DNA of 46,093 bases from an uncultured Gammaproteobacteria bacterium (GTDB lineage Bacteria > Pseudomonadota > Gammaproteobacteria > Enterobacterales > Succinivibrionaceae), in NCBI GenBank assembly GCA_900315395.1, contig OMZC01000068.1, forward strand, positions 1-46,093. Direction: 5' to 3'. The first letter of the stretch is position 1. Every line of letters begins with the position of its first letter. Below the pieces are notes generated by a model. It had not been told where the DNA came from and searched no databases. It was given only the letters and a program-made list of their open reading frames with translations. Position numbers and translations under genes: made by a program. Below are positions 25,927 through 34,166 of this stretch, piece by piece.

Positions 25927-25956
25927 GCCTCATAGTTATGCTATGGGGCTTTTTTT
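25927..25956 (+). terminator. Rho-independent terminator after flgE
   Basis: GCCTCATAG (25927-25935) pairs with CTATGGGGC (25941-25949, one G-U pair), loop TTATG, followed by seven T. Confidence 0.85.
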
Positions 25957-26005
25957 GCGATATATGAAATAGACAACTAACTAAATCAGGAACACTCTAC
26001 CATTA

Positions 26006-26055
26006 CAAAAGTTGCATTGTGTTCACTCTCTTAACTTTTGCATAAGGCACAATGC
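26006..26055. repeat. Paired short inverted repeats
   Basis: CAAAAGTT (26006-26013) with AACTTTTG (26033-26040), and GCATTGTG (26014-26021) with CACAATGC (26048-26055), interleave in 50 bp. They may be alternative hairpins or the scar of a small element; no gene is present. Confidence 0.35.
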
Positions 26056-26144
26056 GTAGCTTATGAGATTTTTGGGTTAACAAATATTAACAAACTAAAA
26101 AATCATTTCTTTAAGACAAACAAAGATATCTCAAAGAATGAAAT

Positions 26145-26810
26145 ATGTCTAAGCTATTAAAAACTTTTTTTCTGCTTATTTCAGCATGTTTAATTTTATC
26201 TGGTTGTGCTGAATCAAGAGCCTATATAGATATTTTTGGAATCGTAAAAAACGATCTAAACTCAACTACAAACAACAAGACTGTATTTGTAGATAAGTAT
26301 ACTGAAACAAGAAGATTTGCTACTAATGATTCTACTCCTGATCAGCCTACCTATACCCCCAAGAGCAGGTCTAGATGATGATGCAAAATCTAGAATTAGT
26401 GCTAGAAAAAGAGATGGGTTTGGAAAAGCTTTGGGAGATATTTTATTAAAAGACAACCTTACAACTGAAAAGCTTGTAAGAAACATTGTCGCCCAATCTT
26501 TTGTTGATGCTCGATATAATGTTGTGAATGAAGAGCCCGAGAACAAAGCTATAAAATGCAATATCACTGCCAACAAATTATGGGGGGTGACATCTCCTGT
26601 TTTGGGACTATTGGTATTGTTACAAATACAGAGCTAACCTTAGATTTATCTTTTGAAAATAAATCAGATTCACTTCATATTTATCAAAAAGAATAGATGC
26701 GAGGCGGTTTTGTTGCTTCAAAAGCATGGAAAATTACATTCAAGAATAACTTATTTAGCGTGAAACAGAATTTGACTGACAAAATTGGAAAATCACCTAT
26801 TTCTAAATAA
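26145..26810 (+). pseudogene. YajG-like lipoprotein gene with two frameshifts and a stop
   Basis: The first part encodes a lipoprotein signal ending LSGC (Cys about residue 21). The frame is lost at a CCCCC run near 26355, where removing one C restores PRAGLDDDAKSR. It is lost again at a GGGGGG run near 26580, where one added G restores LWGGDISCFGTIG. The original frame is then interrupted by TAG at 26694-26696 and ends at TAA 26808-26810. Reconstructed, it is about 220 residues. The middle and end (RNIVAQSFVDARYNVVNEEP, ITANKLWG, KAWKITFKNNL) recall the YajG family of small lipoproteins. The two indels compensate in length, which suggests slippage at homopolymers followed by decay. Family assignment is tentative. 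Confidence 0.55.
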
Positions 26811-27440
26811 AAACAAATAATAGCTCATGTTCTAATCTGATAGTTGAATATATCATATTAAAATGAATATCTATTCCTATGGCACTTCTGTGCAGATCAT
26901 GAAACGTAGCAAGGTTTTCACGCTTCTTATGTGCTACACCCATAGAGCCTCCTTTATAAAGGGAAGGTTGATTAGAAATTGATGATCTTTCTCCAAATAG
27001 GTCCATAAGGAAACTGGAATTACATATTTACCAAAAGCAAATCTGTATCCTGTTTTTTTTGTCAAATCGTTGATAGGCTCACAACGTCATCATGCTGTTG
27101 TACAGCGATAGCACCCGCCATAATTTTTTTACGGAGTCAGAAGCTCTCAAAAAAGCCACATGGGCCGAGAATGATCATCTCTTTAATAGTAGGTAATTTT
27201 GATAGAAATGAGAGTTGAGCGAAGAATACCACGCTTTCATTATCTGTTGAGAACTCACTTCTTGTGATTTTTTTATTAGATTGTAACTATACAAATTCTA
27301 CAATTTTGATCGTGATTAAAAATTTAAGATTTAATCTTCACTCTCATAGTGAAATTGCTAATAAGGCATACAGCTTTTAGTTGTCTCATGCTATCATAAT
27401 AAATAATAAAAATTTTCAATTTGTCATTTAGGATGTGTGT
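26811..27440. other. Gene-poor, probably degraded stretch
   Basis: About 630 bp with no convincing gene. On the minus strand a 67-codon frame (27006-26803) and a 50-codon frame nearby (reading CEPINDLTKKTGYRFAFGKY) look protein-like but overlap in different frames and lack starts, as expected of frameshifted relics. I could not name the source. The last 200 bp presumably hold the promoter of the lipoprotein gene at 27441. Confidence 0.4.
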
Positions 27441-27872
27441 ATGTTAAAGAAGTTATCTGTATTAGCATTATCAGCTGTAATTTTAACTGGTTGCTCATGG
27501 AGTCACGTTAAGACCGTAAATGCAGTTGATGCAGGCAATATTACTAAAGTCTGTGTTGTTGCCAATAACAACAAGCCTGCAGATCCAGCTGTTCAGCAGA
27601 TGATCCAGAACTCATTACTAACTTTAGGTGTTGACAATATTTTAGTTTCAGGTGAGTCAAGATCATACGAGAACCAGTGTTCAAATATGTTAAAGTTCTC
27701 AACACGTGGTGGCAATGCTAAGAAGATTGGCTTATTACACGTAAGATTCTACAAAGTTAACGACATTGATAACTTTAAGATTTTAGGTGAAATTTCTCAT
27801 AAAGAGAAAGTTAAAGTTGCAAACCTACAGCCAATCGTTAACGATTTAATCAAACAGTTATTAAATAAATAA
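27441..27872 (+). CDS. Small lipoprotein, possibly Sbal_3080-like
   Basis: A 143-residue protein with a lipoprotein signal, MLKKLSVLALSAVILTGCSW (lipobox LTGC, modified Cys at residue 18). I use the ATG at 27441, preceded by AGGA, rather than the GTG at 27435. The mature part begins with a strand reading ITKVCVVANNNKP and ends with a Lys-rich helix (VNDLIKQLLNK). The pattern resembles the uncharacterised Sbal_3080-type lipoproteins of gammaproteobacteria, but that is from memory. Its own strong terminator separates it from the aryl polyene operon, so it is probably not part of that pathway. Confidence 0.65.
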   Translation: MLKKLSVLALSAVILTGCSWSHVKTVNAVDAGNITKVCVVANNNKPADPAVQQMIQNSLLTLGVDNILVSGESRSYENQCSNMLKFSTRGGNAKKIGLLHVRFYKVNDIDNFKILGEISHKEKVKVANLQPIVNDLIKQLLNK

Positions 27873-27885
27873 TAGAATAATTACC

Positions 27886-27922
27886 AAAGTAGAATAGAGA
27901 GAAATCTCTATTCTACTTTTTT
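27886..27922 (+). terminator. Strong Rho-independent terminator before the aryl polyene operon
   Basis: A perfect 15-bp stem, AAAGTAGAATAGAGA with TCTCTATTCTACTTT, closed by a GAAA tetraloop and followed by T residues to 27922. It ends 22 bp before the apeB start. Confidence 0.9.
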
Positions 27923-27944
27923 GATCTTAAAATAAAAAATAATT

Positions 27945-29018
27945 ATGCCTAACTTTTATAAAGACTTAAAAATCTCAGCATTTGATGCTATCTCTAAAGC
28001 TCAAGAAATTGCCTCCTCTCCAATGTTATTCCAGACGGCATGTATTCTCTTAGATCATGGTGTATTGTCTGTTTTAGAAAAAGAAATAGACGGAATTACT
28101 GTTACTGATTTATGCAAAAAATGCGATCTTAATGAATATGCGTTAGGCGTATTACTTGATATGGCAGCATCAGGACAGCTTGTTCTTGTATCTGATTATC
28201 ATAAGTACACTTTAAGTAAGATTGGTTTCTTCTTATTAAATGACAATATGACCAAGATTAACTTAAAGTTTACTCAAGAGATCTGCTATAAGGCTATGGC
28301 TTCTTTAGAAGCATCTCTAGTCAATGGCAAAGCTGAAGGCTTAGCTGTATTTAACAAAGATTGGGATACCATCTATCCACATTTAGGAGAACTGCCAGAA
28401 AAAGCCCAAAAAGCATGGTTTGATTGGGATCATTTATATTCTCAGACTGCCTTTAAACAGGCAATTTTAGAGATGAACAAGCTCTTCAAACCAAAAGTTA
28501 TCTTTGATGTTGGTGGCAATACAGGAAAATTCTCAATTGCCTGCTGTGAAAATATCAAAAATGTAAAGGTTAAAATCTTAGATTTACCATCACAAATTCA
28601 AATGGCAAAAGAAAATATTCATGCACATGGTTTAGATGAGAGAATTGATTTTTTAGCATGTGACATCCTGATGGACAATAAGTTACCTGAAGGTGCTGAT
28701 ATCTGGTGGATGAGCCAGTTCTTAGATTGTTTTGCCCCAGAACATGTTCTTCATATTCTCTCAGGTATCAAAGCATCAATAAAAGATGACGCTCATGTAT
28801 GCATCTTAGAGCCTATTGCTGACAGACAGAAGTTTAAGGCAGCAGACTTTGCTATTAACGCAGGTTCACTGTATTTCACCGCCGTTGCCAACGGCTATTC
28901 AAGATTCTTTACAACTGACATGCTTACCACATTAGTAGAAAAAGCAGGCTTTAGAGTTGAAAAAATAATTGATAACTTAGGAATTAGTAATTCTCTGTTT
29001 ATTTGTAAAAAGGCTTAG
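27945..29018 (+). CDS. apeB: Aryl polyene O-methyltransferase-like protein (ApeB)
   Basis: SAM-dependent methyltransferase of 357 residues, first gene of the aryl polyene operon. An N-terminal winged-helix-like dimerisation domain (to about 110) precedes the Rossmann domain, with SAM motif I VIFDVGGNTGKFSIA near 185-199 and WWMSQFLDCF near 248. In related clusters such an enzyme methylates the aromatic head group. It starts 22 bp after a terminator hairpin and has no evident Shine-Dalgarno sequence (TTAAAATAAAAAATAATT before the ATG), which is odd for the head of an operon. apeC follows after 2 bp. Confidence 0.82.
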   Translation: MPNFYKDLKISAFDAISKAQEIASSPMLFQTACILLDHGVLSVLEKEIDGITVTDLCKKCDLNEYALGVLLDMAASGQLVLVSDYHKYTLSKIGFFLLNDNMTKINLKFTQEICYKAMASLEASLVNGKAEGLAVFNKDWDTIYPHLGELPEKAQKAWFDWDHLYSQTAFKQAILEMNKLFKPKVIFDVGGNTGKFSIACCENIKNVKVKILDLPSQIQMAKENIHAHGLDERIDFLACDILMDNKLPEGADIWWMSQFLDCFAPEHVLHILSGIKASIKDDAHVCILEPIADRQKFKAADFAINAGSLYFTAVANGYSRFFTTDMLTTLVEKAGFRVEKIIDNLGISNSLFICKKA

Positions 29019-29020
29019 CC

Positions 29021-29749
29021 ATGAAGTTTGCACTTAACATTGATGATTATTCAGCCAGAGCTTTTGGATTTAACACTAAAGAGCAATTTAAATCTTTAGC
29101 TTTAGGTGAAGTTGCAGCTGACATTAAGGCTGTAAATCCGAAGCCAGCCAATATCCCAATGATGACCGCAAGACGTCTTAGCATGGGATGCCGAATGGCT
29201 GTCGATATCGGCATTGAACTTTTAAAGTCCCATGAAGATATTGATGCTGTAATTTATTCTAGTGCTACTGGTGAAGAAGAGCATAACTATAAGGTTCTAG
29301 AGTCAGCAGCTAAAGGAATAGATTGCTCACCTACTGATTTTTCAATGTCTGTGCATAATACTGGTGTCGGCAACTTTACCATTTTATCAAAAAAGAAGAT
29401 CCCTTCTAACTCTGTAAGTGCTGGTATAGATTCTTTTATGATGGCCATAACTGACGCTTATGTAATGCTCTCATCAGGTTATAAACAGATCTTAATTGTC
29501 GATTACAACGTATCTATTCCACCTTTCTTTAAGAACTACTTAAAAAAAGACTTTCCTGATTATCCATACTCAGTAGGACTTGTAGTATCTAAAGGTAATG
29601 AATACGAGTTTTCAACTACTAAGCTAAAAGCAAAGTCAGAACACCTGTTTCCCGTATCCTTAAACCTCTTATTGAACTTAATCAAAAAGGAAGATGTTTT
29701 ACTAAAGGGTGAACGACTTTTGTGGGATGTAAAGTTAAAGCATGAATAG
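29021..29749 (+). CDS. apeC: Ketosynthase-like chain-length factor (ApeC)
   Basis: A 242-residue protein matching only the N-terminal half of beta-ketoacyl synthases (Ketoacyl-synt_2 type). The position of the nucleophilic Cys is occupied by the segment VHNTGVGNF near residues 112-120, so it has no active-site Cys. The second half of the fold, with the two His, is absent. In characterised aryl polyene systems such a truncated partner forms a heterodimer with the active synthase ApeO, and that role is assumed here. It overlaps apeD by 8 bp. Confidence 0.8.
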   Translation: MKFALNIDDYSARAFGFNTKEQFKSLALGEVAADIKAVNPKPANIPMMTARRLSMGCRMAVDIGIELLKSHEDIDAVIYSSATGEEEHNYKVLESAAKGIDCSPTDFSMSVHNTGVGNFTILSKKKIPSNSVSAGIDSFMMAITDAYVMLSSGYKQILIVDYNVSIPPFFKNYLKKDFPDYPYSVGLVVSKGNEYEFSTTKLKAKSEHLFPVSLNLLLNLIKKEDVLLKGERLLWDVKLKHE

Positions 29750-30527
29750 CATTTTGCATTGTGTTGCAGGTCTTTATAGAATACTGATCTCGTCAATATA
29801 CTTTGCTTTCTTTGGTTTAGGTGCCTTAGTCATCTCCATGGTTTTCTTTAATCTCATGAGATTAGTGGTAACCAATAAAGACACAAGAACCAAGGTCTCA
29901 AGAAATATTACTAAATATGCTTTCAAGCTTTATCTATCTACAGCATGTCTGTTAGGTATTTTTGATATCAAGATTAAGAATCTTAAGAAAACACAGGATG
30001 ACACAGGTTGCATCTATATTGCTAATCACCCAAGTTTACTTGACGTCGTGATATTAGATTCATTTGTTAATAATGCAAACTGTGTAATTAAGTCGTCTCT
30101 TAAGAGTAATCCTTTTATAAGTGGAATTATTGCCTGCAATCGCTATGTAGCTAATTCTTTGAGTCCTGAAGATATCCTGAAGGATTGTAAAGAGTCATTA
30201 GCAAGAGGAGATAACTTAATCGTATTCCCTGAAGGAACAAGAACTATAAATTTTGATAAAATTAAGTTTAAACATGGCTTTTCAAGTATTGCTGTTGTAT
30301 GTAAAGCTAACATTAGACCATTAGTGATTAACTTTGATGGCTTTGCTTTAAGAAAAAATGTTTCCTGGTCTCAAATTTATAAAAAGAAACTTACATATAA
30401 AATCGAGATTTTAGATAAGTTTGATACCAGTGAGTATCTATCTTTACATCAGGATAAGGAAGTCTCTGCTGTATCAAGAGGAATTGCTAAAGAATTACAA
30501 GCTTTAATTCAAAGTAAAGTTAACTAA
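29742..30527 (+). CDS. apeD: 1-acylglycerol-phosphate acyltransferase-like protein (ApeD)
   Basis: PlsC-family acyltransferase of 261 residues. An N-terminal membrane segment (about 10-38) is followed by the acyltransferase motif NHPSLLD (H-x4-D) near 92-98 and FPEGTRT near 162-168. It is membrane-bound on the cytoplasmic side. In aryl polyene clusters it is thought to help build the lipid anchor to which the polyene is esterified. The start overlaps apeC and a 50-bp gap precedes apeE. Confidence 0.83.
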   Translation: MNSILHCVAGLYRILISSIYFAFFGLGALVISMVFFNLMRLVVTNKDTRTKVSRNITKYAFKLYLSTACLLGIFDIKIKNLKKTQDDTGCIYIANHPSLLDVVILDSFVNNANCVIKSSLKSNPFISGIIACNRYVANSLSPEDILKDCKESLARGDNLIVFPEGTRTINFDKIKFKHGFSSIAVVCKANIRPLVINFDGFALRKNVSWSQIYKKKLTYKIEILDKFDTSEYLSLHQDKEVSAVSRGIAKELQALIQSKVN

Positions 30528-30577
30528 TGATTTATTGATAAATAAAAACAAAACTGTAAACAATAAAGGAAATAAAT

Positions 30578-30835
30578 ATGGAACCATTGTATGACGAGCT
30601 TAAGCAGTTAATTATAGACTCACTTAATCTTGAAGACATTTCTATTAATGATATTGAGACTGAGGCACCTCTGTTTGTAGATGGCTTAGGCTTAGATTCA
30701 ATTGATGCTTTAGAACTTGGTATGGCGATTAAGCAGAAATATGGTCTTACTCTTTCAGCTGATAATGAAGAAATGAAGAAATGCTTCTATTCAGTAAAAA
30801 CTTTAGCAGATTACATCAAAGCAAATAGACAGTAA
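30578..30835 (+). CDS. apeE: Acyl carrier protein (ApeE)
   Basis: An 85-residue acyl carrier protein with the phosphopantetheine attachment motif LGLDSIDALEL near residues 37-47 (Ser of DSI). AAAGGAAATAAAT precedes the ATG. It is the first of two tandem ACPs, 5 bp apart, as in other aryl polyene clusters. In described systems one ACP carries the growing polyene. Activation needs a phosphopantetheinyl transferase, none of which is encoded in this window. Confidence 0.9.
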   Translation: MEPLYDELKQLIIDSLNLEDISINDIETEAPLFVDGLGLDSIDALELGMAIKQKYGLTLSADNEEMKKCFYSVKTLADYIKANRQ

Positions 30836-30840
30836 TTATT

Positions 30841-31089
30841 ATGACAAAAGAAGAGATCTTAAAACAAATCCAGGAAATGTTAGCTTCATTATTCGAGCTT
30901 GATCCTGAGGATATCAAACCAGAAAGCAAACTTTTTGAAGAGCTAGAATTAGACAGCATTGATGCTGTTGATTTGGTTGTAAAACTACAGAAGACCATTG
31001 GCAAGAAGATCATGCCTGAGGACTTTAAGACTGTACGTACCGTACAAGACGTAGTTGATGTAGTCTACAAACTTATAAACAGCAAGTAA
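30841..31089 (+). CDS. apeF: Acyl carrier protein (ApeF)
   Basis: An 82-residue acyl carrier protein with attachment motif ELDSIDAVDLV near residues 37-47. It is only distantly similar to the preceding ACP outside helix II, so the pair is an old duplication or of separate origin, with specialised roles. It is followed after 28 bp by the membrane protein gene apeG. Confidence 0.9.
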   Translation: MTKEEILKQIQEMLASLFELDPEDIKPESKLFEELELDSIDAVDLVVKLQKTIGKKIMPEDFKTVRTVQDVVDVVYKLINSK

Positions 31090-31117
31090 GCTCTAAATAA
31101 AGCTAATTGACACAAGT

Positions 31118-31693
31118 ATGTTAAAAAAGATACTGCTAACCCTGTGTATAGTATTTGGGGTATGTTATCCTTTTGTAATTTATGCAGGTATCAAGTTGGA
31201 GCTCATAAAGTATGTGCTACCAACAGTTGCAGCAGTGTTTTTATTAAGACTTGTGTTGAGCAGAAGACAGCATTCAGAGTTTAAAGTACTAACCTGTTGT
31301 TCATTGATTACAGCTGCTATTTTATGTATAGGTTCAGCTGTCTTTAACAATCTAAAGTTAGTACTTTTCTATCCCGTTTTTGTAAATGCGCTTTTTTTTG
31401 CAATCTTTTTCTTGTCTTTATATAAAGGTGATGCCATTATCACCCGCTTTGCAAAATTGACTCAAAAAGAAGGACAACTTCCAGATTTTGCAATTAGTTA
31501 TACAAGAAAAGTAACCGTAGTCTGGTCATTATTTTTTATTTTTAATGGCCTTATTGCGTTATATACATCCTTATCAAATGATATTGAGGTATGGACACTC
31601 TATAATGGATTAATTTCATATATCCTTATAGGATGTTTAATCGCTATAGAATTTGTAATCAGAATAATTATCAGAAAATCACATGACAGTTAA
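31118..31693 (+). CDS. apeG: Aryl polyene cluster membrane protein (ApeG)
   Basis: A 191-residue inner-membrane protein with about six hydrophobic segments, matching the COG4648-type protein found in the same place in other aryl polyene clusters. Charged loops such as RLVLSRRQHSEFK separate the helices. No catalytic motif is visible and the function is unknown. The end overlaps apeH by 11 bp, which supports co-translation. Confidence 0.75.
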   Translation: MLKKILLTLCIVFGVCYPFVIYAGIKLELIKYVLPTVAAVFLLRLVLSRRQHSEFKVLTCCSLITAAILCIGSAVFNNLKLVLFYPVFVNALFFAIFFLSLYKGDAIITRFAKLTQKEGQLPDFAISYTRKVTVVWSLFFIFNGLIALYTSLSNDIEVWTLYNGLISYILIGCLIAIEFVIRIIIRKSHDS

Positions 31694-33092
31694 AACCTTA
31701 AGTCTTCATGAAGCAATTTATTCAAATCGAGATCCTAGAGAAGTAGTCGCTTTTGATAAAGAAACCACCTACCATCTTTATGATCTGCAACTTATGGTTA
31801 AAGCACTTTCTGTTTTTCTATCTATGTCAAAAGAAAAACGCTTTGCTATTTATGTTGAAAACTCTTATCTGTTTACAGTTGCTTTTGCTGCCTGCTTATA
31901 TGCTAAAAAGATCCCTGTCTTTGCTGGTATTATAAGAAAAGACATGTGCTCTAAAGATAACGGCTGTTTTGATGCTATTATTTCTGATAAGAATTTTGAT
32001 GATGTAGAAATTCCTTTCTTTGATATTACAACCATTAAAGCTGCTGTAAGACAAACACCATTAAAAGAAATTCCTTTAAGAAATCATGATGCTGAAATTA
32101 CACCAGTTCTAGACAGTAATTTAAAAATTGAGTTTTACACCTCAGGCTCTACTGGTAAAAGTAAGAGAATTGATAAGACGTTAAGACATCTTGAATTTGA
32201 CATCTTACATCTTGAGGATTTAACAAAAGTTCTTGATAACAGTGATAACTCAGCTGTAGTGGCATCTGTTGCTCCATATCACATGTACGGACTTACCTTT
32301 AGAATCTTGTTGCCTCTTTTACGTAAGATCCCTTTTGATGCTCAGTTTATTAAGTTCCATGAAGAGCTTTGTGGTAACTATAAAGATAAAAAACTTATTT
32401 TTGTATCATCACCAGCCTTTTTAAAGCGTATTGATCCGTTTCTAAAAGCACCAAAGATTATTTTTACACTCTCAGCAGGCTCCTCAATGGATATTGCAGC
32501 CTCTGCTAAGTATTACGCTTGGTCAGAATGTGAAATCACAGAGATCTATGGCAGTACAGAAACTAACTTCATGGGATATAGAAAACTCTCAGGCGCTGAA
32601 GAGTATTACACTCCATTTGCTGAAGTAAGTTTTAAAGAAAACAATGGAGATCTTTACCTTTACTCTCCATTAATCGATAAGAAATACAAACTTGATGATA
32701 AGCTTGAATTTAATGGGGACAAATTCAAAGTAATCGGCAGAAAAGATAAAGTAATTAAGCTTGAAGAAAACAGAGTAAGTCTTACTCAGATTGAAGATTT
32801 AGTCAAAAAACACGAGCATATTACTGATTGTGTAGCTTTGCCTTTAGAAAAAGGTGATCGTACCTTTATTGGAATTGTTGTAGCTGTAGATGATGAGATG
32901 TATCAAGATTTAATAAGCAACGATAATAAAGATAAGATTAAACAGGACTTTGTAAAATCAATTAAGAGCAGTTTAAAAGATCATTTACTTTTAGTTGCAA
33001 TGCCAAGATATGTAAGAATTTTAAAAGAAATTCCCCTAAACAGCATGGGCAAGAAAATAACTTCACAGTTAAGAGAGCTGTTTAATGATTAA
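31683..33092 (+). CDS. apeH: Aryl starter acyl-ACP ligase (ApeH)
   Basis: ANL-superfamily AMP-binding enzyme of 469 residues. The phosphate-binding loop is EFYTSGSTGKSKRIDKT near residues 150-166. The adenine-binding segment is EIYGSTETNFMGYR near 291-304, followed by a short C-terminal domain with GRKDKVIKLEENRVSL near 355 and a late lysine in NSMGKK. In aryl polyene biosynthesis this enzyme activates the aromatic starter (4-hydroxybenzoate type) and loads it on the carrier protein. It is shorter than typical acyl-CoA ligases, as usual for ApeH. It overlaps apeI by 8 bp. Confidence 0.87.
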   Translation: MTVKTLSLHEAIYSNRDPREVVAFDKETTYHLYDLQLMVKALSVFLSMSKEKRFAIYVENSYLFTVAFAACLYAKKIPVFAGIIRKDMCSKDNGCFDAIISDKNFDDVEIPFFDITTIKAAVRQTPLKEIPLRNHDAEITPVLDSNLKIEFYTSGSTGKSKRIDKTLRHLEFDILHLEDLTKVLDNSDNSAVVASVAPYHMYGLTFRILLPLLRKIPFDAQFIKFHEELCGNYKDKKLIFVSSPAFLKRIDPFLKAPKIIFTLSAGSSMDIAASAKYYAWSECEITEIYGSTETNFMGYRKLSGAEEYYTPFAEVSFKENNGDLYLYSPLIDKKYKLDDKLEFNGDKFKVIGRKDKVIKLEENRVSLTQIEDLVKKHEHITDCVALPLEKGDRTFIGIVVAVDDEMYQDLISNDNKDKIKQDFVKSIKSSLKDHLLLVAMPRYVRILKEIPLNSMGKKITSQLRELFND

Positions 33093-33426
33093 ACCTAAAG
33101 AATACGAAATTAAAAGAATCGATGAGAATTCTTTTGAAGTAACAATAAAAGTAAATCCTGATCTTTTCTATTTTAAAGGTCATTTTGAAGAACAACCTAT
33201 TCTTCCTGGTGTTGTACAGTTAGGATGGGTGTATGACTTTTGCAAAGAAGTCTTAAATCTTGAGCTGTCAGGTAACATTCCAACTATTAAGTTTACAGCC
33301 CCTATTCTTCCTAAGGATGAGATTGTTTTAAAAGTTGCACATAATCATCTTAAGAACAATGTTAACTTTGAATATGACATTTTAAACACCATGAGTAAGG
33401 CAAGTTCAGGAAGGATCAAACTCTAA
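33085..33426 (+). CDS. apeI: FabZ-like hot-dog dehydratase (ApeI)
   Basis: A 113-residue hot-dog-fold protein with the dehydratase segment FKGHFEEQPILPGVVQLGWV near residues 28-47, holding the catalytic His (GHF) and the P-x-x-P-G-V turn of FabZ. It pairs with ApeP in the dehydration step that makes each double bond. It is slightly shorter than FabZ. It overlaps apeH and, by 1 bp, the glycosyltransferase gene, so translation is tightly coupled. Confidence 0.86.
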   Translation: MIKPKEYEIKRIDENSFEVTIKVNPDLFYFKGHFEEQPILPGVVQLGWVYDFCKEVLNLELSGNIPTIKFTAPILPKDEIVLKVAHNHLKNNVNFEYDILNTMSKASSGRIKL

Positions 33427-34166
33427 TGAAATACTGCGCAATTGTGCCCTGCTACAGACATGCATCAACTCTTGACAGCGTGCTAACTAGACTTGCAAAG
33501 TACAGCTTGCCCGTAATTGTGGTAGATGACGGTAATGACATTGAAAATGCCACAATCATCGAGAAGACTGTTAACAGTCACAATCTAGCTAATGAGCGTG
33601 TGACCTTACTAAAACATGATATAAATCAAGGTAAAGGAGGCTCAGTAACTACAGGTCTTAAATATGCTTATAAAGCAGGCTTTACCCATGCTGTACAGGT
33701 TGACTCAGATGGACAGCATTGCATTGAGGATATGGATAAGATTTTGAAGTTATCAAAAGACAATGAAGATTGTGTAATTTCAGGAATGCCTGTTTATGAT
33801 GCAAACGCCCCAAGATCACGTGTTATAGGTCGTAAGATCACCAACTTCTTTGTGCATGTAGAGACCCTGTCTTCCATGATTAAAGATGCCATGATTGGTT
33901 TTAGAGTTTATCCTCTAGAAAAGACAGTATCTGTAATAAATAAGAGTCATATAGGCTCACGTATGAACTTTGATATTGAAGTTTTGGTAAGACTAGTTTG
34001 GAATGGCGTTAGAGTAAAGTTCTTTGAGACCAGAGTAGATTATCCAAAAGGAGGTATTTCTAATTTCAAACCTATTGATAATGTCAAAATTTCACTTATG
34101 CATACTAAGCTTTGTTGCATAAGCGTTCTTACCTTACCAGTTAGGATCTTTAAAAATGCCAGATAG
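33426..34166 (+). CDS. apeJ: Family 2 glycosyltransferase (first part of a split ApeJ)
   Basis: GT2 glycosyltransferase of 246 residues of the dolichol-phosphate-mannose-synthase-like type. It has an N-terminal IVPCYRHASTLDSVL, VVDDGND near 33-39, the DxD-type metal site QVDSDGQH near 92-99, and no membrane segment after the catalytic domain. In several aryl polyene clusters this domain is fused to an LpxL-like acyltransferase in one protein. Here the acyltransferase is a separate gene overlapping the end by 11 bp. It probably glycosylates the lipid anchor or the polyene; substrate unknown. Confidence 0.78.
   Translation: MKYCAIVPCYRHASTLDSVLTRLAKYSLPVIVVDDGNDIENATIIEKTVNSHNLANERVTLLKHDINQGKGGSVTTGLKYAYKAGFTHAVQVDSDGQHCIEDMDKILKLSKDNEDCVISGMPVYDANAPRSRVIGRKITNFFVHVETLSSMIKDAMIGFRVYPLEKTVSVINKSHIGSRMNFDIEVLVRLVWNGVRVKFFETRVDYPKGGISNFKPIDNVKISLMHTKLCCISVLTLPVRIFKNAR

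Noticed and set aside
26803-27006. 67-codon minus-strand frame as a gene
   Set aside because: No ribosome-binding site, no known motif, and neighbouring protein-like segments lie in other frames; treated as part of a degraded stretch.
31753-31935. 60-codon frame inside apeH
   Set aside because: Overlaps the adenylating enzyme, which is continuous in its own frame; Leu-rich composition is typical of a shadow frame.
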